NCBI GenBank assembly: GCA_020630955.1 | Contig: JAHDIE010000006.1 | Coordinates: 12,502-76,501, forward strand | Source of the DNA: Saprospiraceae bacterium | GTDB taxonomy: Bacteria; Bacteroidota; Bacteroidia; Chitinophagales; Saprospiraceae | DNA length: 64,000 nt | Reading direction: 5' to 3' | Shown here: positions 44,341 through 53,538 of the stretch, piece by piece | How the letters are laid out: each line of letters begins with the position of its first letter | How positions within the stretch are numbered: position 1 is the first letter of the stretch | The notes under the pieces: generated by a model | What the model saw: the letters and a program-made list of their open reading frames with translations, nothing else | Databases searched by the model: none | Told to the model about the DNA's origin: nothing | Made by a program: the position numbers and the translations under genes

Positions 44341-46149
44341 ATGGCTGATATAATTCAGCTATTACCAGAATCTATTGCCAACCAAATTGCAGCGGGAGAA
44401 GTTGTCCAAAGACCCGCTTCCGTGGTTAAGGAACTGCTCGAAAACTCCATCGACGCAGGAGCCAATGCTATACAATTAATTATCAAAGATTCAGGAAAAA
44501 CATTGATCCAGGTTATTGATGATGGCAAAGGAATGTCTGAAACCGATGCTAGAATGTGTTTTGAAAGGCATGCAACTTCTAAAATTAGAAATGCCCAAGA
44601 TTTATTCAGTATAAAAACAATGGGATTTCGTGGAGAAGCCATGCCTTCGATTGCCTCTATTTCTCATTTACACTTGAAGACAAAACAAGAAGGAGCAGAG
44701 TTAGGAACAGAAATAATAATTCATGGTTCTTCTTTGAAGAAACAAGAATATTGTCAGACACCAAAAGGTACTTCCATATCTGTAAAAAATCTATTTTACA
44801 ATGTTCCAGCACGAAGAAAGTTCCTTAAAAAAGATGCAACAGAATACAATCATATATTAGAAGAATTTAAAAGAGTTGCGATTATTAATCCAAAAGTTGG
44901 ATTTAGATTAATCCATAATGAGAATGAAATATACCATTTGCCGGAAGGCAATCTAAGACAAAGAATCACAAACATCTTTGGAAAAAATGTCAATGAAAAA
45001 CTGGTGCCAATCGAAGAAGAAACCAATGTGGTAAAAATAAGCGGTTACATTGGAAGACCAGAACTCAATAAAAAAACAAAAAGCGATCAGTATCTTTTTG
45101 TCAATGGTAGATATATTAAAAGTCCATACCTACACCATGCTATTAAAAATGGTTATGACAATATGCTTGGCGAAGACGAATATCCATTTTATATCTTGGA
45201 TCTGGCCATCGATCCTTCAACAATCGACATCAACATCCATCCAACCAAACAAGAAATTAAATTTGAGGAAGATAAACTGATCTATAATTACCTCAAGGTG
45301 ACCACAAAGGCATGTCTAGCGAAATATAGCATCACCCCAACATTAGATTTTGATAAAGATCTTTCATTCGATAGGATATATAATGAAACTGGATATGACA
45401 AAAAGGAGCCGGGTTTCAAAATGCATATGCCGGTAGAAGAAAGAAGGGCAAAAAGAAAGGAAATCGAATCCTGGGAAAATATGTATCGAGAATTCCAAAC
45501 AGGTTCTGAAACTGAAGATGAACATATTACACTTCCTAGTACAGTTTCAATGCTTGAAGAAGAATCGAACAATAACAACGTTGGACTTGCAAGTAGTCAG
45601 CCTTTCCAATTGCACAATCAATATATTGTCAATCAAATAAGAAGTGGGTTTATCATCGTAGATCAACAAAATGCACACGAAAGAATACTCTATGAAAGAT
45701 ACCTAAAGGCTATGAAAGGCCAAAACTTAGGTGTCCAACAATTACTTTTTCCAATAACGATAGATTTTACTCCTGAGAAAGCTTCGACCTTGGAAGAACT
45801 TTGCCCCAAATTATTGAAGTTAGGAATCAAGATCGAGCCATTTGGACATGGGAGTTTTGTAATTCATGGAATGACCGCTGGGATGGAAGAAAGCAATTTT
45901 AATGAAGTTCTTGAAAATGTAATAAACCAATATTTGGAAAACTTAAACCTTGATCTGGGCAATAATGAAAACCTTGCACTCTCATTAGCCGTTAATTCCA
46001 CAATCAATAGAAGTAAAAAGCTCGATATCGAAGAAATGCAACACTTGTTAGACGATCTTTTTGCCACTGAAAATCCTTATACATCACCTTCCGGTAAAAA
46101 ATGTTTCGTTACATATGAACTCGATGACATTAAAAAACGGTTTACATAG
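44341..46149 (+). CDS. mutL: DNA mismatch repair protein MutL
   Basis: A 602-residue GHKL ATPase that links mismatch recognition to strand removal. The N-terminal motifs are intact: 'ENSIDAGA', 'DDGKGM', 'RHATSKI' and 'GFRGEAMPSI'. In the C-terminal domain the endonuclease motif DQHA(x)2E(x)4E reads D441-Q-Q-N-A-H-E447-R-I-L-Y-E452 (His and Ala replaced), and the zinc-site motif usually seen as CPHGRP reads 'SPSGKK' at about 582-587. Nicking activity may therefore be reduced or use another arrangement; related Bacteroidota proteins, as I recall them, show similar changes. The rhomboid gene starts 14 bp later. Confidence 0.96.
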   Translation: MADIIQLLPESIANQIAAGEVVQRPASVVKELLENSIDAGANAIQLIIKDSGKTLIQVIDDGKGMSETDARMCFERHATSKIRNAQDLFSIKTMGFRGEAMPSIASISHLHLKTKQEGAELGTEIIIHGSSLKKQEYCQTPKGTSISVKNLFYNVPARRKFLKKDATEYNHILEEFKRVAIINPKVGFRLIHNENEIYHLPEGNLRQRITNIFGKNVNEKLVPIEEETNVVKISGYIGRPELNKKTKSDQYLFVNGRYIKSPYLHHAIKNGYDNMLGEDEYPFYILDLAIDPSTIDINIHPTKQEIKFEEDKLIYNYLKVTTKACLAKYSITPTLDFDKDLSFDRIYNETGYDKKEPGFKMHMPVEERRAKRKEIESWENMYREFQTGSETEDEHITLPSTVSMLEEESNNNNVGLASSQPFQLHNQYIVNQIRSGFIIVDQQNAHERILYERYLKAMKGQNLGVQQLLFPITIDFTPEKASTLEELCPKLLKLGIKIEPFGHGSFVIHGMTAGMEESNFNEVLENVINQYLENLNLDLGNNENLALSLAVNSTINRSKKLDIEEMQHLLDDLFATENPYTSPSGKKCFVTYELDDIKKRFT

Positions 46150-46163
46150 TATAAATTATAAAG

Positions 46164-46763
46164 ATGAATAATCTTACAGATGTCGTAAAGAAACTTTTGA
46201 TCGTCAACATTGGGGTCTATTTCTTAACCGCAGTTATTTTTCCATACATAGGACCATATTTATACATGTCCTATCCCTTTAATACCGACCCAAATCATCT
46301 TGGTATATTTCATGAAGGATTTAGACCCTATACCATAGTTACACACATGTTTATGCACGGTAGTACTTCTCATTTGTTGTTTAATATGATGTCACTTTTC
46401 TTTTTAGGGCCGTATGTAGAGCGAGCTTTGGGTGAGAAACGATTTGTGATCTTATATTTTGTGGCAGGATTTGCTGCCATGATTACTCACTTTTTTATCT
46501 CCTACCATGGCATTGTAGGAGCCTCTGGGGCCATATATGGGGTACTTTTTGCTTTTATTATGATGTTCCCAGATGTCAAATTAATGCTTTTAATCCCTCC
46601 AATACCCATCAAAGCCAAATATATGGCGGTTGGTCTTGTGGTGATGGATCTATTGGGAGGCATCTCAGGAAAGACTGGCATTGCTCACTTTGCACACCTC
46701 GGTGGAGCTGTTGCAGGAATTATTTTGATTTTGCTGTGGAGAAAAAGCAATTTTAAGTTTTAA
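46164..46763 (+). CDS. Rhomboid intramembrane serine protease (first of two)
   Basis: A 199-residue six-helix rhomboid. The loop-1 'HMFMHGSTSHLLFNM' has the typical W/H-rich pattern, the catalytic Ser is in 'VGASGAIYG' and the catalytic His in 'HFAHLGGAVAG'. It cleaves membrane protein helices; substrates unknown. It sits between mutL and a second rhomboid. Confidence 0.92.
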   Translation: MNNLTDVVKKLLIVNIGVYFLTAVIFPYIGPYLYMSYPFNTDPNHLGIFHEGFRPYTIVTHMFMHGSTSHLLFNMMSLFFLGPYVERALGEKRFVILYFVAGFAAMITHFFISYHGIVGASGAIYGVLFAFIMMFPDVKLMLLIPPIPIKAKYMAVGLVVMDLLGGISGKTGIAHFAHLGGAVAGIILILLWRKSNFKF

Positions 46764-46801
46764 TGTATATCAATGCGTTATATATTTGTATTTAATTTAA
46801 T

Positions 46802-47716
46802 ATGTTTAGTTCGATAAAAGAAGATATCAGGCTCCAGTTTCAATCTGGAAACATGCTTACAAGGATTATTCTTGTAAACATTGCTGTATTTGTTTTTATC
46901 AAAATGGTCTTTGTATTTACCACATTTGGGGATGTTTCGAAGATCTATACAAATATAATTGATGTCTTAACCATCCATGCTGATATACCAAAAGTGTACG
47001 TTTATTTTTGGGGTTGGTTTACCCATATGTTTTTACATGAAGGTACCTGGCATTTGATATGGAACATGCTTTTGCTTTATTGGTTTGGAAGGATTGTTGG
47101 GGACTTTTTAGGAGACGAAAGAATGCTTCCATTGTATATCCTTGGAGGATTGGCAGGGGGAGTATTTTTTGTATTGTTTAATTATTTGTTACCAGGATCG
47201 GCAGGTAGTGCATCGATGGCAATGGGAGCTTCTGCAGCTGTTATGTGCATGTTAATGACTGCTGCCATGTTATCGCCAGATTATCATTTACATCTTTTGC
47301 TTATTGGTCCCGTCAAATTAAAATGGATTGCCATTGTGATGTTATTTTTTGATTTGATTGGTACTGCAGGACAGGTTAATACAGGCGGGCATTTCGCACA
47401 CTTAGGTGGAGCAACGTTTGGAATACTATATGTGGCAAGATTACATAGCGGTAAAGATTTGACAAGTGGACTTCAAAAATTCTTTGATTTTATAAATAAC
47501 CGACAAGAACCTATAAAACCAGCACCAACCAAAAAAGCAGCTATGTCAGTTGTCTATCACAAAGGGAAAACAGCAAACAAGAAAAAACTGGATCCTGATG
47601 AAATAGGATATCAAAACAAATTGGATGCAATCCTAGATAAAATAAATGACAAAGGCTATGACAACCTGAGCGATGAGGAAAAAGATTTTCTTTCTCAAGC
47701 CAGTAAAAAAGAATAA
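46802..47716 (+). CDS. Rhomboid intramembrane serine protease (second of two) with cytoplasmic tail
   Basis: A 304-residue rhomboid with 'HMFLHEGTWHLIWNM' in loop 1, catalytic Ser in 'MGASAAVMCM' (GxSA rather than GxSG) and the His in 'GHFAHLGGATFG'. A C-terminal soluble tail of about 80 residues is Lys-rich and ends in a short acidic helix ('LDAILDKINDKGYDNLSDEE'), which is common in Bacteroidota members. It starts 38 bp after the first rhomboid, and the next gene begins directly after its stop. Confidence 0.92.
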   Translation: MFSSIKEDIRLQFQSGNMLTRIILVNIAVFVFIKMVFVFTTFGDVSKIYTNIIDVLTIHADIPKVYVYFWGWFTHMFLHEGTWHLIWNMLLLYWFGRIVGDFLGDERMLPLYILGGLAGGVFFVLFNYLLPGSAGSASMAMGASAAVMCMLMTAAMLSPDYHLHLLLIGPVKLKWIAIVMLFFDLIGTAGQVNTGGHFAHLGGATFGILYVARLHSGKDLTSGLQKFFDFINNRQEPIKPAPTKKAAMSVVYHKGKTANKKKLDPDEIGYQNKLDAILDKINDKGYDNLSDEEKDFLSQASKKE

Positions 47717-48739
47717 GTGCAAAAACTCATATATTTTGTAAACATATGTTTTGGATTGGCACTGCTTGCATCCTACCTAGCTCCTTGGGTAAATCCAGAA
47801 ACTTTACAACATATTTCCCTCTTTGGACTCTTCTTTCCCATTTTGGTATTTATTAATATTCTATTTGTCATTTATTGGATTTTTAATAAAGGGAGATACG
47901 CTTTTTTTTCAGGAATGATATTACTATTTGGTTGGAATTCATTAGGTGGATTTATGCAAATGGGAAATTCAGAGTCCAGCGAAGTTGAAACAATTAGGAT
48001 ACTCAGTTACAATGTAAGAGGGCTGCATTTTGATAAAAAAGATAAAACTACGATCAGTGCGCTGACAAATTTTATTACAAATACTCAGCGAGATATTGAT
48101 GTTTTTTGTTTCCAAGAAAAGGGAAGAACTGACGAAACTTTATTACATCTAATCTTACCAGATCACGAATACATTGGAAGCATATATGGGATGGCTATTT
48201 TTTCAAAATATCAAATTCTAGATAAAGGAGTCCTTAAAATTGGAGGAAATACTGGAGAGGCAGTCTGGGCTGACATCAATTTTCCAGCTGGTAAAGCTCG
48301 AATTTATAGTTATCACCTTAGTTCAAACTTAATTAGTAAACAAACTGATGCATTACTTGAGGAAGCAGATCTCAATGAAGAAACTTGGATTGGATTTAAA
48401 GGTATATTAAGTTCATACACTGGACATGCAATCAAAAGAAAACAACAACTTGACAAACTGATGGATCATGTAAGGAAATCTCCTTATCCTGTAATTATGG
48501 CAGGAGACATGAACGATGTCCCACAATCTTATACTTATCGATTGTTTACAAAGAATAGACAGGATACTTTCCGGGCAAAAGGAAAAGGCCTGGGAGTTAC
48601 TTTTGGAGAAACTTATCCTTTTTTGCGCATTGACTATATAATTCCAGATAAAAACTTCAAGATTTTGAGCCATGAGGTCAATCAAGTTAAATTTTCTGAT
48701 CATTATCCAATTCGAGCTAATCTAAGCTTCGAAAAATAA
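47717..48739 (+). CDS. Membrane-anchored endonuclease/exonuclease/phosphatase family protein
   Basis: A 340-residue protein with two or three N-terminal hydrophobic helices (about 3-80) and an EEP catalytic domain. Motifs: 'LSYNVRGLHFD' (Asn), 'CFQEKG' (Glu), 'MAGDMNDVPQSYTYRLF' (Asp/Asn), 'RIDYII' and 'SDHYPI' (Asp-His). The membrane anchor and family members suggest a phosphodiesterase facing the periplasm rather than DNA repair. It starts at GTG immediately after the rhomboid stop, so it is in the same operon. Confidence 0.88.
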   Translation: MQKLIYFVNICFGLALLASYLAPWVNPETLQHISLFGLFFPILVFINILFVIYWIFNKGRYAFFSGMILLFGWNSLGGFMQMGNSESSEVETIRILSYNVRGLHFDKKDKTTISALTNFITNTQRDIDVFCFQEKGRTDETLLHLILPDHEYIGSIYGMAIFSKYQILDKGVLKIGGNTGEAVWADINFPAGKARIYSYHLSSNLISKQTDALLEEADLNEETWIGFKGILSSYTGHAIKRKQQLDKLMDHVRKSPYPVIMAGDMNDVPQSYTYRLFTKNRQDTFRAKGKGLGVTFGETYPFLRIDYIIPDKNFKILSHEVNQVKFSDHYPIRANLSFEK

Positions 48740-48792
48740 AGTCCTCCAGTAATTAATTAATATCTTTCTGCCTTATTCATTGTTTATTATCT

Positions 48793-51243
48793 GTGTCTGA
48801 TATTTATATAAATGTTATACTCCCTCTTGCAATACCTTTGGAAACCACCTACAAGGTTCCAGAAGAGCTATCCAATGCAATCCAAATAGGAGTTAGAGTC
48901 GAAGTACCTCTAAGGAACAAATTATATGCTGGGCTTGTACATACAATCCTAGAAAAAGAGCCTGAAGAAACGATCAAGATTAAGCAAATAATTTCCGTTC
49001 TGGACAATATACCGATAGTGGATGATCGTCAACTAAAAGTTTGGAATTGGATGGCGTCTTATTACTGTTGTACGATAGGGGAAGTCATGAATATGGTCTT
49101 ACCATCAGGTTTGAAGTTAAATAGTGAAACAATATTGCAAACCAATTCAAATTATCTGGATCACATCGACCAACTACCTGATAAAGAATTTTTAATCGCC
49201 GAAGCCGTTTCCATACAACAAGATCTAAGTATTGATAAAGTTCAAGAAATAATACAGCAAAAAACAGTCTATCCTCACATTCGAAATCTTATTGATAAAG
49301 GGATAATAAAAATAGAAGAAGAGCTGGTTGCAAAGTACAAAGTTAAAACAGCAGACTTTATTAGTCTATCACCTGAGCTTCAAAGTGAAAAAGGATTTGA
49401 ATTAGCCCTAGAATCTTGTGGTCGTTCGGAGAAACAAAGAGATCTTTTGCTTGCTTTGGAAAATATGTCATCTGAATCCGAAGAAACTTGGTTTAAAAAA
49501 AAGGAGCTATTCGACCTAACAGGATGTAATCAATCTGTTGCAAAAGCATTGATCAAAAAGAGCTTTATTCAATTAGAATCTAGAGAAGTTTCAAGGTTAA
49601 AATCCTATAAAGGAGATCAAATAAAGCCAAGCCCTTTATCCTCAGATCAGGTAAAAGCAGTTAAAGAAATTAGATCATTATTTGCAGAAAGGGATCATGT
49701 ATTGTTATATGGTATAACTGGAAGTGGTAAAACTCGAATCTATATAGAATTGATCATTGAGCAACTTAATCAAGGAAAACAGGTTTTGTATTTGGTTCCT
49801 GAAATTGCATTGACGACACAATTGATTCAAAGACTTCAAAAAGTATTTGGAGATCAAATTGGATTGTATCATAGTCGAATGAATAATAATGATCGAGTAG
49901 AATTATATCATGAAGCAAAAGGGTCTAAAGCAATATTCATGGGTGCAAGATCTTCCCTATTTTTACCATATAAAGATTTGGGCCTAATTATCATCGATGA
50001 AGAACATGATCCTTCTTATAAGCAGAATGACCCAGCTCCAAGGTATAATGCAAGAGATACAGCCATCTACCTTTCACGGCAATATGAAGCAAAAGTATTA
50101 TTAGGTTCAGCTACCCCTTCCTTAGAAACATATCTTAATACGATCAATGGAAAGTTTGGATTGGTCAAATTATTGAAGCGGCATGGTGAAGCCGTTCTTC
50201 CAAAAATTGAAGTTGTAGATCTCAGAAAATCATATGAAGCCGGAGAGGTAAGAGCAAATTTCAGTAAAGAATTAATGGATGGCATCACTGAAGCATTGTC
50301 AATAGGCGAACAAGTACTCCTGTTTCAAAACCGAAGGGGTTATGCACCTACATTGCGATGTAATAAATGTGGTTGGAATGCTGGGTGTCCAAACTGTGAT
50401 TTGTCGCTTACTGTTCATCAATATTTCCAAGAATTAAGATGTCATTATTGTAGTCATCGTGAAAGACTTGAACATGTTTGCCCTGATTGTGGCAATAATA
50501 GGTTGTCAAAACTGGGATTTGGTACAGAAAAAATTGAAGATGAATTACAGTCGATGCTACCGGCAGCTAAGATTGCTAGAATGGATTATGACACCACCAA
50601 AACAAAAGCCAATTACGAAAGGATTTTAAGTGATTTTGAATTGAAAAAAATAGATGTCCTTGTCGGAACCCAGATGGTCACAAAAGGACTAGACTTTGAA
50701 AACATTTCATTGGTTGGAATTCTAAATGCGGATAAAAGCTTATTTTTCCCAGACTTTAGAGCAAGTGAAAGAGCCTTTCAATTGTTTACACAAGTTGCTG
50801 GCCGAGCAGGTAGAAGAATAAAACAAGGAAAAGTTATTTTACAAACATTCAGTCCGGCTCATGATGTTATTAATGAAACGGTATCAAATAATATTACAAG
50901 ATTTTACAAAAGAGAATTGCACGAAAGAAACTCATTTTTATATCCCCCTTATTACAGATTGGTTTGTCTGACCCTAAAACATAAAACGCCCATCACTGTT
51001 CGAGAAACAGCCAACAACCTTGCTAAAATTCTAAAACAAAAATTAGGTAAAAGAATATTAGGTCCAACACAGCCAGGAGTCGCCCGACTCCGTGGAATGT
51101 ACATCGAGCAAATCATGATTAAGATGGAAAGAAATGGAAAAGCAATAAAAGCCATCAAAGAAATTCTTCACTATTCCATTCAAGAAATTAAAAAGGACAA
51201 GATAATGAAGTCAGTTAGAATAATAATTGATGTTGATCCTTAG
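48793..51243 (+). CDS. priA: Primosomal replication restart helicase PriA
   Basis: An 816-residue DEAH-type 3'-5' helicase that reloads the replisome at stalled forks. Visible: an N-terminal DNA-binding region, Walker A 'GITGSGKTR', the 'DEEHD' box, and the two zinc-binding sets in 'RCNKCGWNAGCPNC' and 'RCHYCSHRERLEHVCPDC'. Helicase motifs V/VI ('GTQMVTKGLDFENI' and 'QVAGRAGR') are complete. GTG start 53 bp after the EEP gene. No terminator follows; a degenerate repeat tract is found there. Confidence 0.97.
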   Translation: MSDIYINVILPLAIPLETTYKVPEELSNAIQIGVRVEVPLRNKLYAGLVHTILEKEPEETIKIKQIISVLDNIPIVDDRQLKVWNWMASYYCCTIGEVMNMVLPSGLKLNSETILQTNSNYLDHIDQLPDKEFLIAEAVSIQQDLSIDKVQEIIQQKTVYPHIRNLIDKGIIKIEEELVAKYKVKTADFISLSPELQSEKGFELALESCGRSEKQRDLLLALENMSSESEETWFKKKELFDLTGCNQSVAKALIKKSFIQLESREVSRLKSYKGDQIKPSPLSSDQVKAVKEIRSLFAERDHVLLYGITGSGKTRIYIELIIEQLNQGKQVLYLVPEIALTTQLIQRLQKVFGDQIGLYHSRMNNNDRVELYHEAKGSKAIFMGARSSLFLPYKDLGLIIIDEEHDPSYKQNDPAPRYNARDTAIYLSRQYEAKVLLGSATPSLETYLNTINGKFGLVKLLKRHGEAVLPKIEVVDLRKSYEAGEVRANFSKELMDGITEALSIGEQVLLFQNRRGYAPTLRCNKCGWNAGCPNCDLSLTVHQYFQELRCHYCSHRERLEHVCPDCGNNRLSKLGFGTEKIEDELQSMLPAAKIARMDYDTTKTKANYERILSDFELKKIDVLVGTQMVTKGLDFENISLVGILNADKSLFFPDFRASERAFQLFTQVAGRAGRRIKQGKVILQTFSPAHDVINETVSNNITRFYKRELHERNSFLYPPYYRLVCLTLKHKTPITVRETANNLAKILKQKLGKRILGPTQPGVARLRGMYIEQIMIKMERNGKAIKAIKEILHYSIQEIKKDKIMKSVRIIIDVDP

Positions 51244-51277
51244 GGTTCGAAAAAGACAAAGTGATAGGGATCAAAAT

Positions 51278-51343
51278 GTCTGAAAGTTAGGAATGCTAGA
51301 AGATCAGAAAGTATGGAAGACTAAAAAGTCCGAATATCTAAAA
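51278..51343. repeat. Degenerate octamer-like tandem repeat after priA
   Basis: About eight imperfect units of 7-9 bp can be read with an approximate consensus GTCTGAAA: GTCTGAAA, GTTAGGAA, TGCTAGAA, GATCAGAAA, GTATGGAA, GACTAAAAA, GTCCGAA, TATCTAAAA. It fills the gap between the convergent priA and ubiX genes. No reading frame or clear hairpin is present. Confidence 0.4.
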
Positions 51344-51352
51344 TAGGGTAAA

Positions 51353-51910
51353 TTATTCAGACCAACGGAATGTTTCTTGTTTCATATCTAGATGATCAAT
51401 GATTCGATCTACAACCGTATCAACCAGTTCTTCAATGCTCTTTGGCTTAGAATAAAACGAAGGAATAGCGGGTAAAATCAATGCCCCAGCTAGGGTGAGA
51501 AGCTTCATGTTTTCAAGATGAATAAGACTTAGGGGAGTCTCTCTTGCCACTAGGATTAGTTTGCGTTTTTCTTTTAGTATCACATCAGCTGCCCTTGTCA
51601 TTAGATCGTTAGAAACACCATGAGCGACACGACCTAGTATTCCCATGGAGCAAGGGATTATAACCATATGTTTGTAGCCAGTTGAACCCGAAGCAAAGGG
51701 AGCATTAAAATCTCTTTTGCCATAGATTCTAAAAGGAAAGTCTTCATGATTAAAAGGTCCAATTTCAATCTCCCAATTAATAATCGCATTATCACTCATG
51801 ACCAATCCAACCTCAACATCATCGTACATAGAAAGTTTGTCAATCAGTCTTTTTGCATAGACGGATCCACTTGATCCAGATACGGCGATGATTATTTTCT
51901 TTTTGGACAT
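51353..51910 (-). CDS. ubiX: Flavin prenyltransferase UbiX
   Basis: A 185-residue flavoprotein that attaches a dimethylallyl group to FMN to make the prenylated flavin used by UbiD-type decarboxylases. The family N-terminus 'AVSGSSGSVYAKRLIDKL', 'VMSDNA' and the conserved 'IPCSMGILGRVAHGVSNDLM' block are present, and the C-terminus has 'RKLILVARETPLSLIHLENM'. Normal length. It lies 32 bp after folC. Confidence 0.96.
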   Translation of the reverse strand: MSKKKIIIAVSGSSGSVYAKRLIDKLSMYDDVEVGLVMSDNAIINWEIEIGPFNHEDFPFRIYGKRDFNAPFASGSTGYKHMVIIPCSMGILGRVAHGVSNDLMTRAADVILKEKRKLILVARETPLSLIHLENMKLLTLAGALILPAIPSFYSKPKSIEELVDTVVDRIIDHLDMKQETFRWSE

Positions 51911-51942
51911 AATAAACTGAACAAGATTTTGGAAAAATGGTT

Positions 51943-53250
51943 TTAAACTATCTCTGCAAGAACAAAAATACTACCAATTACAGTAATAAGGTCTTTGTCG
52001 GAAGCTGATCCTTTAGCAGCTGCTAATCCTTTTGCAACAGAACTATAAGATTTTCCAATTAATCCTTGTTCTGCCCCTTCAATTTGCAATTTTTCCTTTT
52101 CCATCGCTCTAGGAATTTTAGCTTGAACAAAGTAATACTTGGCAGGTTTAGGGAGATATTCCAAAATACTAGAGAGATCTTTATCTCTTACAACTCCTAT
52201 AACTACATGTAATCTATCAAACTTCTGAGCATCAATCATTTTACGCCATTGTATAATACCTGCCTCATTATGAGCACTATCAATCACAATCCTTGGGTTT
52301 GATTGTAATTGTTGCATTCTTCCCATATACTTCCAATTGGAAAGCAAGGTTGGTAGACTTGTTTTTATTCTTTTCTCATCAAACTTAAAATTGGCAAGAA
52401 TCTTATCAAGAAGATGCATTGCAGCCAAGCTTGTTCTAAGATTTCGCAATTGATATTCAGCAAGCCAATCAAATTTAATTTTGTATTCTTTTTGTCCCTT
52501 AATCACATTTACGGAAGTGGAGTTAGCTTTAAGTGTTATCAAACGATCTGCTCTATAAATTTTTGAGTTTAATTCTTTAGCTGTTTTAGAAAATAAAGGC
52601 CAAACTTCTTTCTGATATTCGCCAATTAAAACTGGAACTTGATTTTTAATAATACCAGCTTTACTAAAGGCTATCGACAAAAGTGTGTTACCAAGAAAAC
52701 CTTGATGATCGAAACTTATATTACTAATTATTGAAAGTATGGGAGTAATGATATTGGTTGAATCAAGTCTTCCACCCAATCCTGTTTCAATGATAGCAAT
52801 ATCACATTTTTCAATTGAAAAATATTCAAAGGCCATACCAACGGTAAGTTCAAAAAAAGAGGGCTTAATCTTATTATGATATTCCGATCGATACCTTTCA
52901 GTAAATTTTGTAACAAAGCGTTTCGAAACTAAATTTCCGTTAATTTTTATCCTTTCTCTGAAGTCTTTGTAATGAGGGGAAGTATAAAGTCCGACTTTCA
53001 ATCCATGGTGAGCAAGTATTGCTGCCAAAAAATGTGAGATACTTCCTTTGCCATTTGTTCCTGCAATATGAATGCAGATCAAATTTTCATGTGGGTTACC
53101 AAGCCATGAGCAGATAGCCTTAATTTTTCTTAAGTCTATTTTGCCTGTAATCTTACCTGTCTTTTGAAACATTGGCAGCTGATTATAAAGAAAATCCAAT
53201 GAATCTTGATAGGTTTTAATTCCGTCTTTATTGTCCTTCATATTCTTCAT
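51943..53250 (-). CDS. folC: Folylpolyglutamate synthase / dihydrofolate synthase
   Basis: A 435-residue Mur-ligase family enzyme adding glutamate to folates. The P-loop 'HIAGTNGKGSISHFLAAI' is intact, with 'YTSPHYKDFRERIKING' after it, the acidic 'IIETGLGGRLDSTNI' and the C-terminal domain with 'RIVIDSAHNEAGI'. I use ATG 53250; a GTG at 53265 is possible. Cotranscribed with ubiX. Confidence 0.96.
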   Translation of the reverse strand: MKNMKDNKDGIKTYQDSLDFLYNQLPMFQKTGKITGKIDLRKIKAICSWLGNPHENLICIHIAGTNGKGSISHFLAAILAHHGLKVGLYTSPHYKDFRERIKINGNLVSKRFVTKFTERYRSEYHNKIKPSFFELTVGMAFEYFSIEKCDIAIIETGLGGRLDSTNIITPILSIISNISFDHQGFLGNTLLSIAFSKAGIIKNQVPVLIGEYQKEVWPLFSKTAKELNSKIYRADRLITLKANSTSVNVIKGQKEYKIKFDWLAEYQLRNLRTSLAAMHLLDKILANFKFDEKRIKTSLPTLLSNWKYMGRMQQLQSNPRIVIDSAHNEAGIIQWRKMIDAQKFDRLHVVIGVVRDKDLSSILEYLPKPAKYYFVQAKIPRAMEKEKLQIEGAEQGLIGKSYSSVAKGLAAAKGSASDKDLITVIGSIFVLAEIV

Positions 53251-53405
53251 TAAGCAAAAATCCACTAATGGTTTTCAATATATAAATTTCTTCAGCTATT
53301 GCATCTTTTTTAAATATTACTTAACTTCCTTATATAATAGGAATGATAGTTGCATTGCAGCTATTACGACTATTAACTAAATCATTATTTAACCAATAGA
53401 ACCTA

Positions 53406-53483
53406 ATGCCCATGATCATTTTTGCAATCGCTTGCTTTGTCTTGCTTTTTACCTATTTAGGTGCTTTAGAAACAGCAAAGTGA
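53406..53483 (+). CDS. Putative 25-residue single-helix membrane peptide
   Basis: An ATG at 53406 opens a 25-codon frame (M-P-M-I-I-F-A-I-A-C-F-V-L-L-F-T-Y-L-G-A-L-E-T-A-K) ending in TGA. It is almost entirely one hydrophobic helix with a charged end. It stands alone, pointing at a strong terminator that begins 5 bp after its stop. This genomic placement argues for a real transcript. No promoter of the TAnnTTTG type is obvious and no family is recognised. Confidence 0.4.
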   Translation: MPMIIFAIACFVLLFTYLGALETAK

Positions 53484-53488
53484 CCCCA

Positions 53489-53524
53489 AGAAAAAACCCC
53501 CGAATTATATTCGAGGGTTTTTTA
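53489..53524. terminator. Bidirectional rho-independent terminator
   Basis: AAAAAACCCCCGAA and TTCGAGGGTTTTTT form a stem of about 13 bp around a short AT loop, with one mismatch, flanked by A- and T-runs on both sides. It separates the 25-codon frame (plus strand) from the DUF2853 gene (minus strand). Confidence 0.88.
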
Positions 53525-53538
53525 ATTCTACTTTGGTC

